13,398 bases of DNA from JALZCH01 sp036400075 (lineage in GTDB: Bacteria > Acidobacteriota > Blastocatellia > Pyrinomonadales > Pyrinomonadaceae), in assembly GCA_036400075.1 (NCBI GenBank), contig DASWLV010000108.1, forward strand, positions 1 to 13,398, written 5' to 3'. The notes below the pieces were generated by a model that worked only from the letters and a program-made list of their open reading frames with translations, did no database searches and was not told the origin of the DNA. The translations under genes and the position numbers were made by a program. Below, piece by piece: positions 6,541 to 13,398 of the stretch; the first letter of the stretch is position 1, and each line of letters begins with the position of its first letter.

Positions 6541-7797
6541 ATGGTTCGTCGTTCCGAAGAAGTATTGCGTTGTTCGTTTTGCGGCAAGTCGCAGAACGAA
6601 GTGAGAAAGCTCATTGCCGGTCCCACGGTTTATATTTGCAATGAATGCATTGATATTTGCAATGAAATCATCAGCGACGACGAGCAGCAGGAGACTGTCG
6701 GTTCTCGTCCGCCGCTGCCAAAACCGCCGGAAATCAAGGCGTTTTTGGACGAATACGTGATCGGGCAGGAAGAAACCAAAAAACGCCTCGCCGTCGCCGT
6801 TTATCAGCATTACAAGCGCATCGAAATGTCCCGACGCGGCAATGCGAACGGCGTTGAGATTCAAAAATCGAACATTCTTTTAATCGGTCCGACCGGAACG
6901 GGAAAAACTCTGCTCGCGCAGACGCTGGCTAAAGTTTTAAACGTCCCGTTTTGCATCGTTGACGCGACGACTCTGACCGAAGCCGGTTATGTCGGCGAAG
7001 ATGTCGAAAACATTATTTTAAAACTGTTGCAATCCGCGGGCGGTGATGTCGAGCGAGCGCAGCAGGGAATTATCTTTATTGACGAAATTGATAAAATCTG
7101 CCGCAAAGACGACAATCCTTCGATTACGCGCGACGTATCGGGCGAAGGCGTTCAGCAGGCTCTATTAAAAATTCTGGAAGGCACGGTCGCCAACGTTCCG
7201 CCGCAGGGCGGGCGCAAACATCCGCATCAGGAATTTTTCCCGGTTGACACGACCAATATTTTATTTCTGTGCGGCGGCGCTTTCGTCGGACTCGAAAAAG
7301 TCGTCGAAAGACGCCAGCGCGCGAAATCGCTCGGTTTCCACGCCGACATCAAATTAAATTCGCGCCGCCAGGCGGAAGCGTTTGAAAGCGTCCAGCCGGA
7401 AGATTTGGTCAAATACGGCTTGATACCGGAATTTGTCGGCAGGCTTCCTGTGACCGGCGTTTTGCACGAATTGGACGAAGCCGCGCTGGTTCAGATTTTA
7501 ACCGAGCCGAAAAACGCGCTTATCAAGCAATATCAGCGCAAATTTGAGTTTGATAACGTCAAGCTGAAATTTTCCGACGACGCGATTCGCGGAATTGCGC
7601 GCCAAGCCGTCGAAAGAAAAGTCGGCGCGCGCGGCTTGATGATGATTATGGAAGAACTGCTGCTCGAACCGATGTATCTGCTGCCGTCAAACCGGCGCGG
7701 CGCAAAAGAGCTGATTATCACCAAAGAAATGGTTGAGCGCCGCCGTGTCGTCACAGAAGCCGAGCCGCTTTTAAACGTTGATGACGCAGCAGCTTAA
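6541..7797 (+). CDS. clpX: ATP-dependent Clp protease ATP-binding subunit ClpX
   Basis: Hexameric AAA+ unfoldase that recognises substrates and threads them into ClpP. ATG 6541 gives 418 residues, close to E. coli ClpX (424). The N-terminal zinc domain has C11, C14, C33 and C36. Walker A is GPTGTGKT (116-123). The pore loop GYVG is at 149-152 and Walker B is FIDE (179-182). The RKH substrate loop is at 224-226. LGF at 263-265 is the ClpP-docking tripeptide (IGF in E. coli), so partnership with the adjacent clpP is expected. The arginine-finger segment PEFVGR and the sensor-2 segment GARGL are both present. No Shine-Dalgarno precedes the ATG because a heptamer array fills that space. A TTG three codons upstream is possible, but the ATG fits the family. 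A strong intrinsic terminator follows the stop. Confidence 0.97.
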   Translation: MVRRSEEVLRCSFCGKSQNEVRKLIAGPTVYICNECIDICNEIISDDEQQETVGSRPPLPKPPEIKAFLDEYVIGQEETKKRLAVAVYQHYKRIEMSRRGNANGVEIQKSNILLIGPTGTGKTLLAQTLAKVLNVPFCIVDATTLTEAGYVGEDVENIILKLLQSAGGDVERAQQGIIFIDEIDKICRKDDNPSITRDVSGEGVQQALLKILEGTVANVPPQGGRKHPHQEFFPVDTTNILFLCGGAFVGLEKVVERRQRAKSLGFHADIKLNSRRQAEAFESVQPEDLVKYGLIPEFVGRLPVTGVLHELDEAALVQILTEPKNALIKQYQRKFEFDNVKLKFSDDAIRGIARQAVERKVGARGLMMIMEELLLEPMYLLPSNRRGAKELIITKEMVERRRVVTEAEPLLNVDDAAA

Positions 7798-7827
7798 CCG
7801 CTAAAAATAACCTACGCTTTTTCCTTT

Positions 7828-7872
7828 GGCGAAGATTTCTAATAATAGAAAAGAATCTTCGCCATTTTTATT
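7828..7872 (+). terminator. Intrinsic terminator after clpX
   Basis: The perfect 10-bp stem GGCGAAGATT/AATCTTCGCC (7828-7837 and 7854-7863) has a 16-base loop and is followed by ATTTTTATT. It should end the clpPX transcript, so lon needs its own promoter in 7873-8009. I see no convincing -35/-10 pair there; a TTGCCC at 7904 with TAAATT at 7925 is weak. Confidence 0.88.
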
Positions 7873-8009
7873 CATAAAAAAAGTTGCGTTTGGACTAGCA
7901 AAATTGCCCGCACTTGTTTTAAGATAAATTTTCGTAGAGCAAAACTGACCTCCTACAAGACAAGCTCGTCCTGAGCAGAAAGTTTGAGAAACAAGTAATT
8001 TTTTGAAGT

Positions 8010-10433
8010 ATGGAAGAGTTTTCAGACCAGCTTCCGGCTGATGTTGTCAGCTATCCGATGGTGCCGATACGCGATGTCGTCATCTTTCCGTTTACCAAAG
8101 TGGCGTTTAAAATCGGCAGACCGAGTTCCGTTCGCGCGCTCGAACACGCGCTCGCGGGCGACCGGATTATTTTTCTGGCGACGCAGCACGATGCGACTGT
8201 TGACGAACCGACCGAAGACGATATTTTCGAAGTCGGGACTCTGGGGCGCATTTTGCAGGCGCAGCGGCAGGACAACGGGCAAATCAAAGTCGTCGTCGAA
8301 GGGCGCGAACGCGCTCGCCGCGTGCGTTCCGAACAGCACGACGGCACGTTTTTCTCGACCGTTCGCCGCATTCCGGCGCAAGCTGAAACCGGATTCCGGC
8401 TCGACAGTCTATTGCAGCGCGTTCATACCTTGATTGAACAGCTTGTTCGCGTTTCTTCTGAAGCACCGGTTGATGCGATTCAGGTTGCCATCAATACGAC
8501 CAACGCTTCGCATCTCGCCGACGCTCTCGCTTCGCAGCTTCGTATCTCGGTCGAAGAAAAACAAGAGCTTTTGGAAACCCTTTCAACTCAAGACCGTCTG
8601 CAAAAAATCATCCGCCTGCTCGAAGTCGAAATCGAAAAACGCCAGCTCGACCGCACGATTCATTCGCGCGTCAAGCGCCAGATGGAAAAATCGCAGCGCG
8701 AATATTATTTGAACGAGCAGATGCGCGCGATTCAAAAGGAGCTTGGGCGCAAAGACGAAAAGGCGGAGCTTGAAGAATTGCGGCAAAAAATTGAAGACGC
8801 CGGAATGAGCGAGGAAGCTACGGAAAAGGCTCTACAGGAATTGCAGCGCCTCGAAGCGATGCCGCCGATGTCGGCTGAAACGACGGTTTCGCGCACTTAT
8901 ATTGATTGGCTGTTAAGCGTTCCGTGGCAGCAAAAAACCGAAGAAATCGAAGACATTTGTACTGCGGAAAAAGTTTTGAACGACGACCATTACGCGCTTG
9001 AAAAAATCAAAGACCGCATTTTGGAATTTCTAGCCGTTCGCCAGCTCGTTAAAAATCCGAAAGGCTCGATTTTGTGTTTTGTCGGACCGCCGGGAGTCGG
9101 AAAAACATCTTTGGGGAAATCAATCGCCAAAGCAACGGGCAGAAAATTCGTTCGCCTTGCTTTGGGCGGCGTTCACGACGAATCGGAAATACGCGGACAC
9201 CGGCGCACTTATATCGGCTCGATGCCGGGACAAATCGTGCAGATGATGAAAAAAGCCGGAACTACGAATCCGGTGATTCTGCTCGACGAAGTTGATAAAT
9301 TGGGCAGAGATTTTCGCGGCGATCCGTCGGCGGCACTTCTCGAAGTTTTAGACCCCGAACAAAATTCGACTTTCCGCGATCATTATCTCGATGTCGAATA
9401 CGACCTCTCGAAAGTTTTCTTTATTGCTACCGCAAATGTTTTGCACACGATTCCGCCCGCGCTGCAAGACCGCCTGGAAATTATTCGTTTGAGCGGCTAC
9501 ACCGAACGCGAAAAGGTCGAAATCGCCAAGCGGCATCTTGTTTCAAAACAAGCCGAATCGAACGGTTTGACCGAAGAGCAGTTTGAGTTTGCCGACGACG
9601 GAATTTTTGAAATCATTCGCTCTTACACGCGCGAAGCGGGCGTTCGCAATCTCGAACGCGAGATCGGTTCGGTTTTGAGAAAAATCGCGCGCAAATTCGT
9701 CGCTGTCAAAGCCGAAAGCGGCGTTTTCAAAGAAGTGATAACGGCGGCAAAAACGCGCGAGCTGCTGGGCGCGATTCGTTTTCGCTCGCAGGATGTCGGA
9801 ACGATCAGCGAAATCGGTTTGGTTAACGGTTTGGCTTGGACGGAAGTCGGCGGCGACGTTCTGCAAATCGAAGCAACGCTCGTCAAAGGTCGCGGTGGTG
9901 TTCGTCTGACCGGGAAACTGGGCGAAGTTATGCAGGAATCGGCGCATGCCGCTATGACCTGTATCCGCACGCGCGGCGAAAAAATCGGCATTGACCCTGA
10001 TTTTACCCGAAAGTACGATTTGCACATTCACGTTCCCGAAGGCGCGATTCCGAAAGACGGACCGAGCGCCGGAATCACAATGGCTGTGGCAATGGTTTCG
10101 GCTTTATCCCGAACTCCGGCACGCTGCGATGTGGCGATGACCGGTGAAATCACTCTGCGCGGGCGTGTTTTGCCGATTGGCGGCGTCAAAGAAAAACTGC
10201 TGGCGGCGCATCGCTGCGGCGTCAAAACGATTCTGCTGCCCAAAGACAACGAAAAGGATTTCTGCGAAGTGCCGGAAGAAGTCCGCAAGGATTTAACCGT
10301 GCATTTTGTCGAAACGATTGATGAAGTTTTGATTCTGGCGCTCGAAAAAGAGTGTCCGCTGGAAGCTGCGATTGACACGCCGCAAATCTGGTCGTCAAAT
10401 TCAAACAACGAAATTACGACTCATTTCAAGTAA
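8010..10433 (+). CDS. lon: ATP-dependent Lon protease (LonA type)
   Basis: Single-chain AAA+ serine protease of the cytosol that removes misfolded and some regulatory proteins. It has 807 residues, against 784 in E. coli. The N-terminal substrate domain begins PMVPIRDVVIFPFTKVAFKIGRP and ends in a coiled-coil helical part (about 200-290, e.g. REYYLNEQMRAIQKELG). Walker A is GPPGVGKT (359-366), and Walker B has D426-E427 in VILLDEVDKLG. The protease domain holds the catalytic dyad S686 (PKDGPSAG) and K729 (GGVKEKLLAAH), 43 residues apart as in E. coli (S679/K722). The C-terminal tail is about 20 residues longer than usual and rich in Ser, Asn and Thr. The start has only a weak GAAG before it. 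Terminators on both sides make lon look monocistronic. No heat-shock operator is recognisable. Confidence 0.97.
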   Translation: MEEFSDQLPADVVSYPMVPIRDVVIFPFTKVAFKIGRPSSVRALEHALAGDRIIFLATQHDATVDEPTEDDIFEVGTLGRILQAQRQDNGQIKVVVEGRERARRVRSEQHDGTFFSTVRRIPAQAETGFRLDSLLQRVHTLIEQLVRVSSEAPVDAIQVAINTTNASHLADALASQLRISVEEKQELLETLSTQDRLQKIIRLLEVEIEKRQLDRTIHSRVKRQMEKSQREYYLNEQMRAIQKELGRKDEKAELEELRQKIEDAGMSEEATEKALQELQRLEAMPPMSAETTVSRTYIDWLLSVPWQQKTEEIEDICTAEKVLNDDHYALEKIKDRILEFLAVRQLVKNPKGSILCFVGPPGVGKTSLGKSIAKATGRKFVRLALGGVHDESEIRGHRRTYIGSMPGQIVQMMKKAGTTNPVILLDEVDKLGRDFRGDPSAALLEVLDPEQNSTFRDHYLDVEYDLSKVFFIATANVLHTIPPALQDRLEIIRLSGYTEREKVEIAKRHLVSKQAESNGLTEEQFEFADDGIFEIIRSYTREAGVRNLEREIGSVLRKIARKFVAVKAESGVFKEVITAAKTRELLGAIRFRSQDVGTISEIGLVNGLAWTEVGGDVLQIEATLVKGRGGVRLTGKLGEVMQESAHAAMTCIRTRGEKIGIDPDFTRKYDLHIHVPEGAIPKDGPSAGITMAVAMVSALSRTPARCDVAMTGEITLRGRVLPIGGVKEKLLAAHRCGVKTILLPKDNEKDFCEVPEEVRKDLTVHFVETIDEVLILALEKECPLEAAIDTPQIWSSNSNNEITTHFK

Positions 10434-10465
10434 TTGCTTTTTCCCTCGAAAACAAGTACAAACTT

Positions 10466-10498
10466 GGCACGGCATTTTAAAATGCCCTGCCTTTTTTT
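10466..10498 (+). terminator. Intrinsic terminator after lon
   Basis: The 16-base perfect palindrome GGCATTTTAAAATGCC (10471-10486) is extended outward by GGCA/TGCC across a C/C mismatch. It is followed directly by seven T residues (10492-10498). It separates lon from the next gene. Confidence 0.92.
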
Positions 10499-10521
10499 AT
10501 CAAAATACAAGGAGAACTAAG

Positions 10522-10974
10522 ATGAGCAAAGAATGGGAATCGGCTGATTTGATTTTAAAACTGTACGAAATGCGGCGCGAATCCGTAATGCGCGAAGCCA
10601 GAAACTGGATGGTTGGATTTTTCCCGGAATCCGCCCAGGATGTCGTTCAGGCGATGATAAACCCGCAAACGAGCGCGTATTACCGAATGGTCACGACTTA
10701 TTGGGATATGGCGGCTTCGTTTGTCATAAACGGCGCTATTGAAGAAAAGATGTTTAGCGATGCCGCAGGCGAGCATATTATCATTTTTTCAAAAATCGAA
10801 CCGTTTTTACAGGAGTTGAGAGAGATGACGGGCAACCCGAACGGATTAAAAAATCTGGAAACGCTCGTGATGCGAATGCCCAATGCAAAAGAAACTCTGG
10901 CTGCGCGGCGCGAAATGATGAAACGGTGGATGCTGGCGCGCGAAGAGATGGCGAAAGCCACGCCGCAGAATTAG
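10522..10974 (+). CDS. Hypothetical protein, 150 residues, predicted mostly helical
   Basis: I do not recognise a named family. The start at ATG 10522 is set by a clean AAGGAG (10509-10514) seven bases upstream. The sequence begins MSKEWESADLILKLYEMRRE and continues with a WMVGFFPESAQDVVQAMINP segment and a YYRMVTTYWDMAASFVINGAI segment. It ends in a basic, Met-rich helix (about 120-145, ETLAARREMMKRWMLAREEM). There is no signal peptide, no clear membrane span and no Cys or His metal motif. Length, strong ribosome site and codon use like its neighbours suggest a real cytosolic protein. It follows the lon terminator and precedes engB by 86 bases, so it probably shares a transcript with engB. 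Its promoter is not obvious; the space after the lon terminator is only about 20 bases, so read-through or a promoter inside lon is likely. Confidence 0.85.
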   Translation: MSKEWESADLILKLYEMRRESVMREARNWMVGFFPESAQDVVQAMINPQTSAYYRMVTTYWDMAASFVINGAIEEKMFSDAAGEHIIIFSKIEPFLQELREMTGNPNGLKNLETLVMRMPNAKETLAARREMMKRWMLAREEMAKATPQN

Positions 10975-11002
10975 AATATAGTAGATAGAAGGTAGGAGAT
11001 AG
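10972..11002 (+). repeat. TAG-type heptamer array, left arm
   Basis: Seven-base periodicity with TAG at the start of each unit: TAGAATA, TAGTAGA, TAGAAGG, TAGGAGA, TAG. The first TAG is the stop codon of the preceding gene. Bases 10972-10991 form a perfect 20-bp inverted copy of 11035-11054. Confidence 0.9.
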
Positions 11003-11027
11003 CAGTTCTGAGTTAAATTTGATTTCA

Positions 11028-11062
11028 CTTCTATCTTCTATCTACTATATTCTACCTTCTAT
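11028..11062 (-). repeat. CTTCTAT-type heptamer array, right arm
   Basis: Five units, CTTCTAT, CTTCTAT, CTACTAT, ATTCTAC and CTTCTAT, run as the inverted counterpart of the left arm. The last two bases of the fifth unit are the A and T of the engB ATG. The pyrimidine-rich array replaces any Shine-Dalgarno sequence. Confidence 0.9.
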
Positions 11063-11639
11063 GAAGATAACGAGCGCCGAGTTTGTTAAAAGCGCGTTTG
11101 CCGAAGAACACTGGACGACGGACGGATTGCCGGAAGTCGCATTTCTCGGGCGCTCGAACGTCGGAAAATCCAGCTTGCTAAATTCACTTTTGCAGCGCAA
11201 AGGCTTGGCTCGAACTTCAAACACGCCCGGCAGAACACAGTCTCTTAATTACTTCTTAATCAACAAACGATTTTATTTTGTTGACCTTCCCGGCTACGGT
11301 TACGCCAGAGTTTCCAAAGCGATGCGCAGCAGTTGGGGGAAAATGGCTGAAGATTATCTTGCAAAACGTGAGCAGCTCGTGTTATGTATTCAGCTAATTG
11401 ATTCACGCCACGAACCGACGGAGCAGGATAGGCAGCTTTTTGAATGGCTGCGGCATTACGGCAAAACCCAGTTAATTGTGGCAACCAAGTCTGATAAGCT
11501 GTCTTCTAACGAATTACGGAAAAGCATTGAAAAAATCGGCAATATTTTACCGGGCGTTTCAACTGTTTCCTACTCGGCTGTCACCGGTCGGGGACGTGAA
11601 GAAGTTTGGCGGGCGATTGACGAAGCAACAAAAATTTAA
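11061..11639 (+). CDS. engB: Ribosome-assembly GTPase EngB (YsxC/YihA)
   Basis: Circularly regulated TrmE-Era-EngA-EngB-Septin family GTPase needed for late 50S ribosomal subunit assembly. ATG 11061 gives 192 residues (B. subtilis YsxC about 195). All G motifs are present: G1 GRSNVGKS (30-37), G2 threonine in NTPGRTQ (about 54-60), G3 DLPGYG (75-80), G4 TKSD (142-145) and G5 SAVTGRG (172-178). The family hallmark LIDSRH is at 112-117. The frame is open to a TTG at 11019, but those codons are only the translated heptamer array, so the ATG is chosen. No ribosome site is visible. Its position downstream of clp and lon matches the ysxC neighbourhood of other bacteria. A promoter for the next gene begins 12 bases after its stop. 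Confidence 0.97.
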   Translation: MKITSAEFVKSAFAEEHWTTDGLPEVAFLGRSNVGKSSLLNSLLQRKGLARTSNTPGRTQSLNYFLINKRFYFVDLPGYGYARVSKAMRSSWGKMAEDYLAKREQLVLCIQLIDSRHEPTEQDRQLFEWLRHYGKTQLIVATKSDKLSSNELRKSIEKIGNILPGVSTVSYSAVTGRGREEVWRAIDEATKI

Positions 11640-11650
11640 TACAAACGGCG

Positions 11651-11679
11651 TTGCTTTCGGCGATATTTTCAGGCATAAT
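11651..11679 (+). promoter_or_regulatory. Candidate sigma70-type promoter for rho
   Basis: TTGCTT (11651-11656), exactly 17 bases, then CATAAT (11674-11679). Spacing is ideal and each hexamer is close to consensus. It would give an untranslated leader of roughly 335 bases. Confidence 0.5.
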
Positions 11680-11932
11680 TTAAAAACCAAGACTCGAAAT
11701 GTTTGAAGTAGAGAACACTTTGAGAAAAAGCGTTTAGAAATTCAAACACCCCTGTTGATTGTTCCGCAGTTCCTTCTTTAAATCAGTTTACAGGCTAATT
11801 TGAGAGCGTTGGCAAATAAGTTTATTGTTAAAAGTAAAAAATCTGCGAGCAATTTGTTTGTGGCAAGATAATTGCTTTAGAACCATTATCCAACACATCT
11901 GACGGGCAATATTGAAACGAATGTAAGATTTT

Positions 11933-11956
11933 AAGACGAAGCGGTTTCGTCTTTTT
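11933..11956 (+). terminator. Terminator-like hairpin in the rho leader
   Basis: AAGACGAA (11933-11940) pairs perfectly with TTCGTCTT (11946-11953) around a five-base loop, and the T run continues to 11956. It sits downstream of the candidate promoter and 65 bases before the rho ATG, so it could act as an attenuator or end engB read-through. The stem is AT-rich at its base and of moderate strength. Confidence 0.5.
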
Positions 11957-12021
11957 GACACCAAAGCGGAAGTCGTACGTTTTTCGCCTCTTCCCTTCGA
12001 GTCATTGAAATAATAGATAAA

Positions 12022-13398
12022 ATGGCAACCAGAACTATACGAAGAGTTTCTTCTAAATCCAAAAAGACCGAAAGCGAAAACGGCGCAGTGGCTGCCGTTG
12101 AGCCGACGGAAAACCAACCGTCACAGGTTGAAGAACCAATAGCCGAAACAAACGGCGCGGCGAAAGCTGATACAAACGGCGTTGCTGCCGCCGAAGAGAT
12201 AACTGCGCCCGTTGTTGATAAAACGGAAAACGCCGAAGCTGCGCCAGCCGATGCGCCCGTCAAAACCGACAACGGTTATGTCAGACCGGCGGAAGTCAAC
12301 GGCACGGGCAATATGCTCAATCTGGCGGCGCTCAAAGAAATGTCAATTTCTTCTTTGACAGGCATCGCCAAAGATTTCGGCATCGCAGGCGCGACGGGAA
12401 TGCGCAAGCAGGAATTGATTTTTAAAGTTCTCGCTGCGCAAACCGAAAAAAGCGGGTTGATCTTTTCCGAAGGCGTATTGGAAACCTTGCCGGACGGTTT
12501 CGGTTTTTTGCGCGCGCCTGAATACAACTATCTGCCGGGACCGGACGATATTTACGTTTCGCCTTCACAGATTCGTAAATTCGATTTAAGAACCGGCGAC
12601 ACGATTTCGGGACAAATTCGCCCGCCGAAAGAAGGCGAGCGTTATTTCGCTTTGATCAAAGTCGAAGCGATTAACTTTGAAGCGCCGGAATCAGCCCGCG
12701 AAAAAATCTTTTTTGACAATCTAACGCCGCTTTACCCGGACGAGATGCTCAAAATGGAAATCGGGACCGAACACATTTCCTCTCGCGTCATTGATCTTGT
12801 CACGCCGATTGGTAAAGGACAGCGCGCTTTGATCGTCGCTCCGCCGCGCACCGGTAAAACGATGTTGCTGCAAACCATTGCCAATTCGATCACGACCAAT
12901 CACCCGGAAGTGACGCTGATTGTGCTTTTGATTGATGAGCGACCGGAAGAAGTTACCGATATGTCGCGCTCGGTTAACGGCGAGGTTATTTCTTCGACCT
13001 TTGACGAGCCGCCGACACGCCACGTTCAAGTCGCCGATATGGTGATTGAAAAAGCGAAACGCCTCGTCGAACAAAAACGCGATGTCGTCATTCTGCTCGA
13101 TTCAATCACTCGTCTCGCACGCGCTCACAACGCAGTTGTCCCGCCGTCGGGCAAAATTTTGTCGGGCGGTATTGATTCAAACGCTCTACAGCGCCCGAAA
13201 CGCTTTTTCGGCGCGGCGCGCAACATCGAAGAAGGCGGTTCTTTAACAATTATCGCGACGGCATTGATTGATACGGGTTCGAGAATGGACGACGTTATCT
13301 TTGAAGAATTCAAAGGAACCGGTAACTCGGAAATTCATCTCGACCGCCGCTTGTCCGACAAACGCCTCTTCCCGGCGATTGATTTGCAGCGTTCGGGA
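12022..13398 (+). CDS. rho: Transcription termination factor Rho, 3'-truncated by window edge
   Basis: Hexameric RNA-dependent ATPase/translocase that ends transcription at C-rich sites. 459 codons are visible with no stop; by comparison with E. coli Rho about 55 residues are missing at the C-terminus. After a basic start (MATRTIRRVSSKSKK) comes an Ala/Glu/Thr/Asn-rich acidic stretch (about 14-96) absent from E. coli Rho. The N-terminal helical domain is at about 98-145. The cold-shock-type RNA-binding domain is at about 146-218, with DGFGFLR and GPDDIYVSPSQIR. Walker A is APPRTGKT (273-280; E. coli has KAGKT). Walker B has D360 in VVILLDSITRLAR. The Q loop (PPSGKILSGGID, from 374) and the R-loop region (FKGTGNSE) are intact. 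ATG 12022 is the only sensible start, though it lacks a ribosome site. It is probably transcribed from the promoter just after engB. Confidence 0.97.
   Translation, partial: MATRTIRRVSSKSKKTESENGAVAAVEPTENQPSQVEEPIAETNGAAKADTNGVAAAEEITAPVVDKTENAEAAPADAPVKTDNGYVRPAEVNGTGNMLNLAALKEMSISSLTGIAKDFGIAGATGMRKQELIFKVLAAQTEKSGLIFSEGVLETLPDGFGFLRAPEYNYLPGPDDIYVSPSQIRKFDLRTGDTISGQIRPPKEGERYFALIKVEAINFEAPESAREKIFFDNLTPLYPDEMLKMEIGTEHISSRVIDLVTPIGKGQRALIVAPPRTGKTMLLQTIANSITTNHPEVTLIVLLIDERPEEVTDMSRSVNGEVISSTFDEPPTRHVQVADMVIEKAKRLVEQKRDVVILLDSITRLARAHNAVVPPSGKILSGGIDSNALQRPKRFFGAARNIEEGGSLTIIATALIDTGSRMDDVIFEEFKGTGNSEIHLDRRLSDKRLFPAIDLQRSG

Larger units (their letters stand above)
11640..12021 (+). other. 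Long non-coding leader between engB and rho
   Basis: 382 bases without a convincing gene. They hold a good promoter near the start, a small 8-bp inverted pair (11700-11707 with 11741-11748), a terminator-like hairpin at 11933-11956 and an A/T-rich stretch. The initiating ATG of rho has no clear Shine-Dalgarno. Long regulated leaders are common before rho; whether this one is regulated is inference. Confidence 0.6.

Noticed and set aside
7958..7974. GACAAGCTCGTCCTGAGC-like stretch before lon, possibly a degenerate dispersed repeat or a small hairpin
   Set aside because: The stem is only about four base pairs, no second copy is in the window and no T tract or operator pattern is recognisable.
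9543..10031. Minus-strand frames of 134-162 codons opposite lon
   Set aside because: They lie wholly opposite the conserved Lon protease domain, whose codon pattern leaves the complement open. No start signal or family feature is visible.
1..13398. A new defence, mobile or biosynthetic system
   Set aside because: All long genes but one belong to well-known housekeeping or efflux families with intact motifs. No transposase, integrase, nuclease or toxin-antitoxin pair is visible; only the repeats and one small gene remain unexplained.

Overview
The window is a block of bacterial housekeeping genes, all on the + strand, joined at its left edge to the end of a drug/metabolite efflux operon. Gene content, moderate G+C and many short palindromic and heptanucleotide repeats between genes are compatible with an Acidobacteriota genome, perhaps Blastocatellia. 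That placement rests on general resemblance of the proteins and repeat style, not on a search.

Layout: (1) 1-3177 encodes an RND-type inner-membrane efflux transporter whose first ~40 residues lie upstream of the window. (2) 3152-5425 is an overlapping TolC-family outer-membrane channel. The 5' part of this reading frame is crowded by a ~212-bp palindrome-rich element with 21-bp terminal inverted repeats, so its true start is uncertain. (3) 5426-5811 is non-coding and holds a second nested inverted-repeat element and a possible clpP promoter. (4) 5812-7797 is clpP-clpX, whose spacer is filled by convergent AATTACG heptamer arrays; a strong intrinsic terminator follows clpX. (5) 8010-10433 is lon, closed by a second strong terminator. 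(6) 10522-10974 is an unrecognised 150-residue helical protein. It is followed by engB (11061-11639); the spacer is a second pair of convergent heptamer arrays that include the stop codon of one gene and the first bases of the start codon of the next. (7) 11640-12021 is a long leader with a good sigma70-type promoter and a terminator-like hairpin, followed by rho, which runs off the right edge.

The RND pump and TolC channel should work as parts of a tripartite efflux machine; the adaptor is expected upstream. ClpP, ClpX and Lon are the cytosolic ATP-dependent proteolysis set, and their active-site residues are intact. EngB is a ribosome-assembly GTPase and Rho a transcription terminator. The order clpP-clpX-lon-(small gene)-engB resembles the conserved clp/lon/ysxC neighbourhoods of other bacteria, but no trigger-factor gene is next to clpP.

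I found no defence system, phage, transposase, CRISPR array, tRNA or rRNA. The unexplained signal lies in the spacers: two palindromic elements and two heptamer families arranged as inverted arrays inside likely operons.
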